Shown piece by piece: positions 63,018-64,000 of a stretch of DNA of 64,000 nucleotides; the stretch's first letter is position 1, and each line of letters starts with the position of its first letter. The translations under genes and the position numbers were made by a program. Source of the DNA: Ralstonia soli. Its GTDB lineage: Bacteria > Pseudomonadota > Gammaproteobacteria > Burkholderiales > Burkholderiaceae. Where the stretch lies: NCBI RefSeq assembly GCF_023955655.1, contig NZ_JAMXHT010000008.1, forward strand, positions 248,001 to 312,000, given 5' to 3'. Under the pieces are notes generated by a model. It had not been told where the DNA came from and did no database searches. It saw nothing but the letters and a program-made list of their open reading frames with translations.

Positions 63018-63570
63018 GGCGGGGTACGTGTGCGAGCGGCGTTGGGGGTTGCTTGCACTATAGCGCTATCGCGGCCGGGCGGGCGCACGAGGCATGGAGT
63101 CCCTCGGAGGAGGCTCCGGCAGCCATGGGCGAGGCTCAGAGCGGCAGCGCCGACGCTCTGAGAACCAGCCTCGGCTCTCAACGTGCCAGCGTTGGGTCTC
63201 GGAGAGCCAGCTCCACCGTGTGGCGCGCCCATGTTGCGTTGCAAAGTGCCAGTGCCCGGCTCTTTGCGTACCAGCTTCTGCTCTCGGAGCGCGAGCGTCG
63301 CGTCTTGACGAGCCAGTGTCGAGTCTCAGCGAACCAGCAGTGGGACCCGAAGAGCCAGCGGTGGGACGCAGAGAGCCAGCGGTGGGACGCAGAGAGCCAG
63401 TGGTGGGACTCAGAGAGCCGGTGGTGGGACCCGAAGAGCCAGCGGGGAGACTGCCTGAGCCAGTGGCGGGGCACAGAGAGTCCGTAGTGGGACTTGGAGC
63501 ATCGGTGGCGGGGCGCAGAGCATGACCGCCGGCTCGCAGCGCCCCGTGTGCGGGCACTGTGGGACCGCGT
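63018..63570. other. 553-bp gene-free region with 21-bp array
   Basis: Holds the 21-bp tandem array (63162-63525). Frames are open on both strands because 21 is a multiple of 3, but none looks like a real protein (low-complexity ESQRWDA repeats). Confidence 0.6.
63162..63525. repeat. 21-bp degenerate tandem array, about 17 units
   Basis: Units begin GAGCCAG or a close variant at 63162, 63183, 63204, then (one irregular stretch) 63268, 63289, 63310, 63331, 63352, 63373, 63394, 63415, 63436, 63457, 63478 and on. The core 63352-63414 is almost exact (GAGCCAG, CGGTGGGACGCA). 21 bp equals two helical turns, and exactly half the 42-bp unit near 10 kb. Confidence 0.85.
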
Positions 63571-64000
63571 TCAATCCATCAAGTCCGTGTAGTCCGCAGC
63601 GGCGTAGCCCTGGGCGCGCACCCACGGTGCCGTGGCCGGCGCGGGCAAGGCCGTCACGCGCGTGAGCTTGCGCTGGCTGCCGCTGGCATTGCGCGATTCC
63701 ACGCGGCGCGGGTATTGGCCGGCCACGTCCCAGTCGACCGTGACGGTGCGCTCGCCCTGCTTCGCCTTGTAGGTCTGCACGCCGTTGCGCACGGGGCCCT
63801 GGGGGCGCATGCCTTTGAGCGCGGCCGGGTCGAGCAGGTGGTACGCCGTCGCCCACGAGCCGTCGAAGCCGATGTTGGAATACTCGGCGGGCTCCACGGC
63901 GTAGTTCTTCTGCTGCAAAACGCTGACCACGCGCACGGTCAACGCGCCCTTGGCGTCGCGTTCGATCCAGCGCGGGGCGGTGTCGGTATCGGCGTGTTTG
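63571..64000 (-). CDS. Unknown protein, N-terminus outside window (partial)
   Basis: Open from the right edge of the window to TGA at 63571-63573; about 142 residues are visible. The frame continues beyond the edge (DTDTAPRWIERDAKGAL... precedes the first internal start codon), so the true start is not seen. Beta-rich with ALTVRVVSVLQ, NIGFDGSWATAYHLLDP, QTYKAKQGERTVTVDWDVAGQYP. No family recognised. Confidence 0.6.
   Translation of the reverse strand, partial: KHADTDTAPRWIERDAKGALTVRVVSVLQQKNYAVEPAEYSNIGFDGSWATAYHLLDPAALKGMRPQGPVRNGVQTYKAKQGERTVTVDWDVAGQYPRRVESRNASGSQRKLTRVTALPAPATAPWVRAQGYAAADYTDLMD

Noticed and set aside
63053-63557. Open frames through the 21-bp array
   Set aside because: Same reason: repeat unit of seven codons, open in several frames on both strands, no ribosome site or family.

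Overview
The window looks like the chromosome (or chromid) of a Ralstonia-type member of the Burkholderiaceae. The DNA is GC-rich and densely coded. The family content fits that group: Porin_4-type and TorF-type porins, kdpFABC followed by kdpD, an NsrR/Hmp pair, a riboswitch-led thiCOSGE cluster, RcnA/RcnR, AidB and several LysR regulators. I see no rRNA, tRNA, insertion sequence, prophage or CRISPR array. The species cannot be fixed from reading alone.

Layout. 0-3.6 kb: tail of a ChrB-like chromate gene, a DUF1259 (LppY/LpqO) exported protein, a DUF4382 lipoprotein, a 50-residue lipoprotein and two small minus-strand genes. 3.6-4.3 kb: gene-free DNA with a cluster of DnaA-box-like sites and an AT-rich patch. 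4.3-5.6 kb: exported Asp-nucleophile alpha/beta hydrolase and a small unknown protein. 5.8-10 kb: copper locus (Met-rich periplasmic protein, CueR-type promoter, P1B-1 ATPase) facing a DUF2933/methyltransferase/DUF5676 cassette. 10.1-10.6 kb: 42-bp tandem array with phased A-tracts. 10.8-20 kb: TorF-like porin, a 41-residue microprotein, kdpF, kdpA, kdpB, kdpC, a 550-bp nested palindromic element, and kdpD with no kdpE. 20-24 kb: MetQ-like binding protein, a gene-free 0.9 kb with a probable small RNA and two further terminators, then two orphan response regulators.

24-34.4 kb: aquaporin-like channel, DHA2-type MFS pump divergent from its probable XRE regulator, isochorismatase-like and PaaI-like enzymes, a porin, an orphan solute-binding protein divergent from a two-component system, and stress-type small proteins (DUF4142, DUF2795). 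34.5-36.4 kb: nsrR and hmp, divergent, with candidate NsrR sites between them. 36.6-43.8 kb: MocR regulator, AhpD-like and SRPBCC proteins, MFS pump, allE, tam divergent from a LysR gene, and a small secreted protein. 44-47.5 kb: rcnA/rcnR with a near-canonical RcnR operator, then a QseBC-like two-component system. 47.7-55.4 kb: thioesterase, small protein, LysR divergent from a GMC oxidoreductase, glutamate-type binding protein, aidB and nitronate monooxygenase. 55.6-63 kb: TPP riboswitch, thiC-thiO-thiS-thiG-thiE, VOC protein, lipoprotein and thiD. 63.1-63.5 kb: 21-bp tandem array, then a partial gene at the edge.

How the genes work together. Metal handling recurs (chromate, copper, nickel/cobalt), each with its own sensor logic: a CueR-type promoter whose regulator is outside the window, and an RcnR operator whose regulator is present. 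K+ import, NO detoxification and thiamin synthesis are complete or nearly complete modules. The least explained parts are non-coding: the two helically phased tandem arrays, the DnaA-box cluster, the nested palindrome inside the kdp locus, and the small-RNA locus at about 21.2 kb whose hairpin loop reads like the 16S anti-Shine-Dalgarno core.
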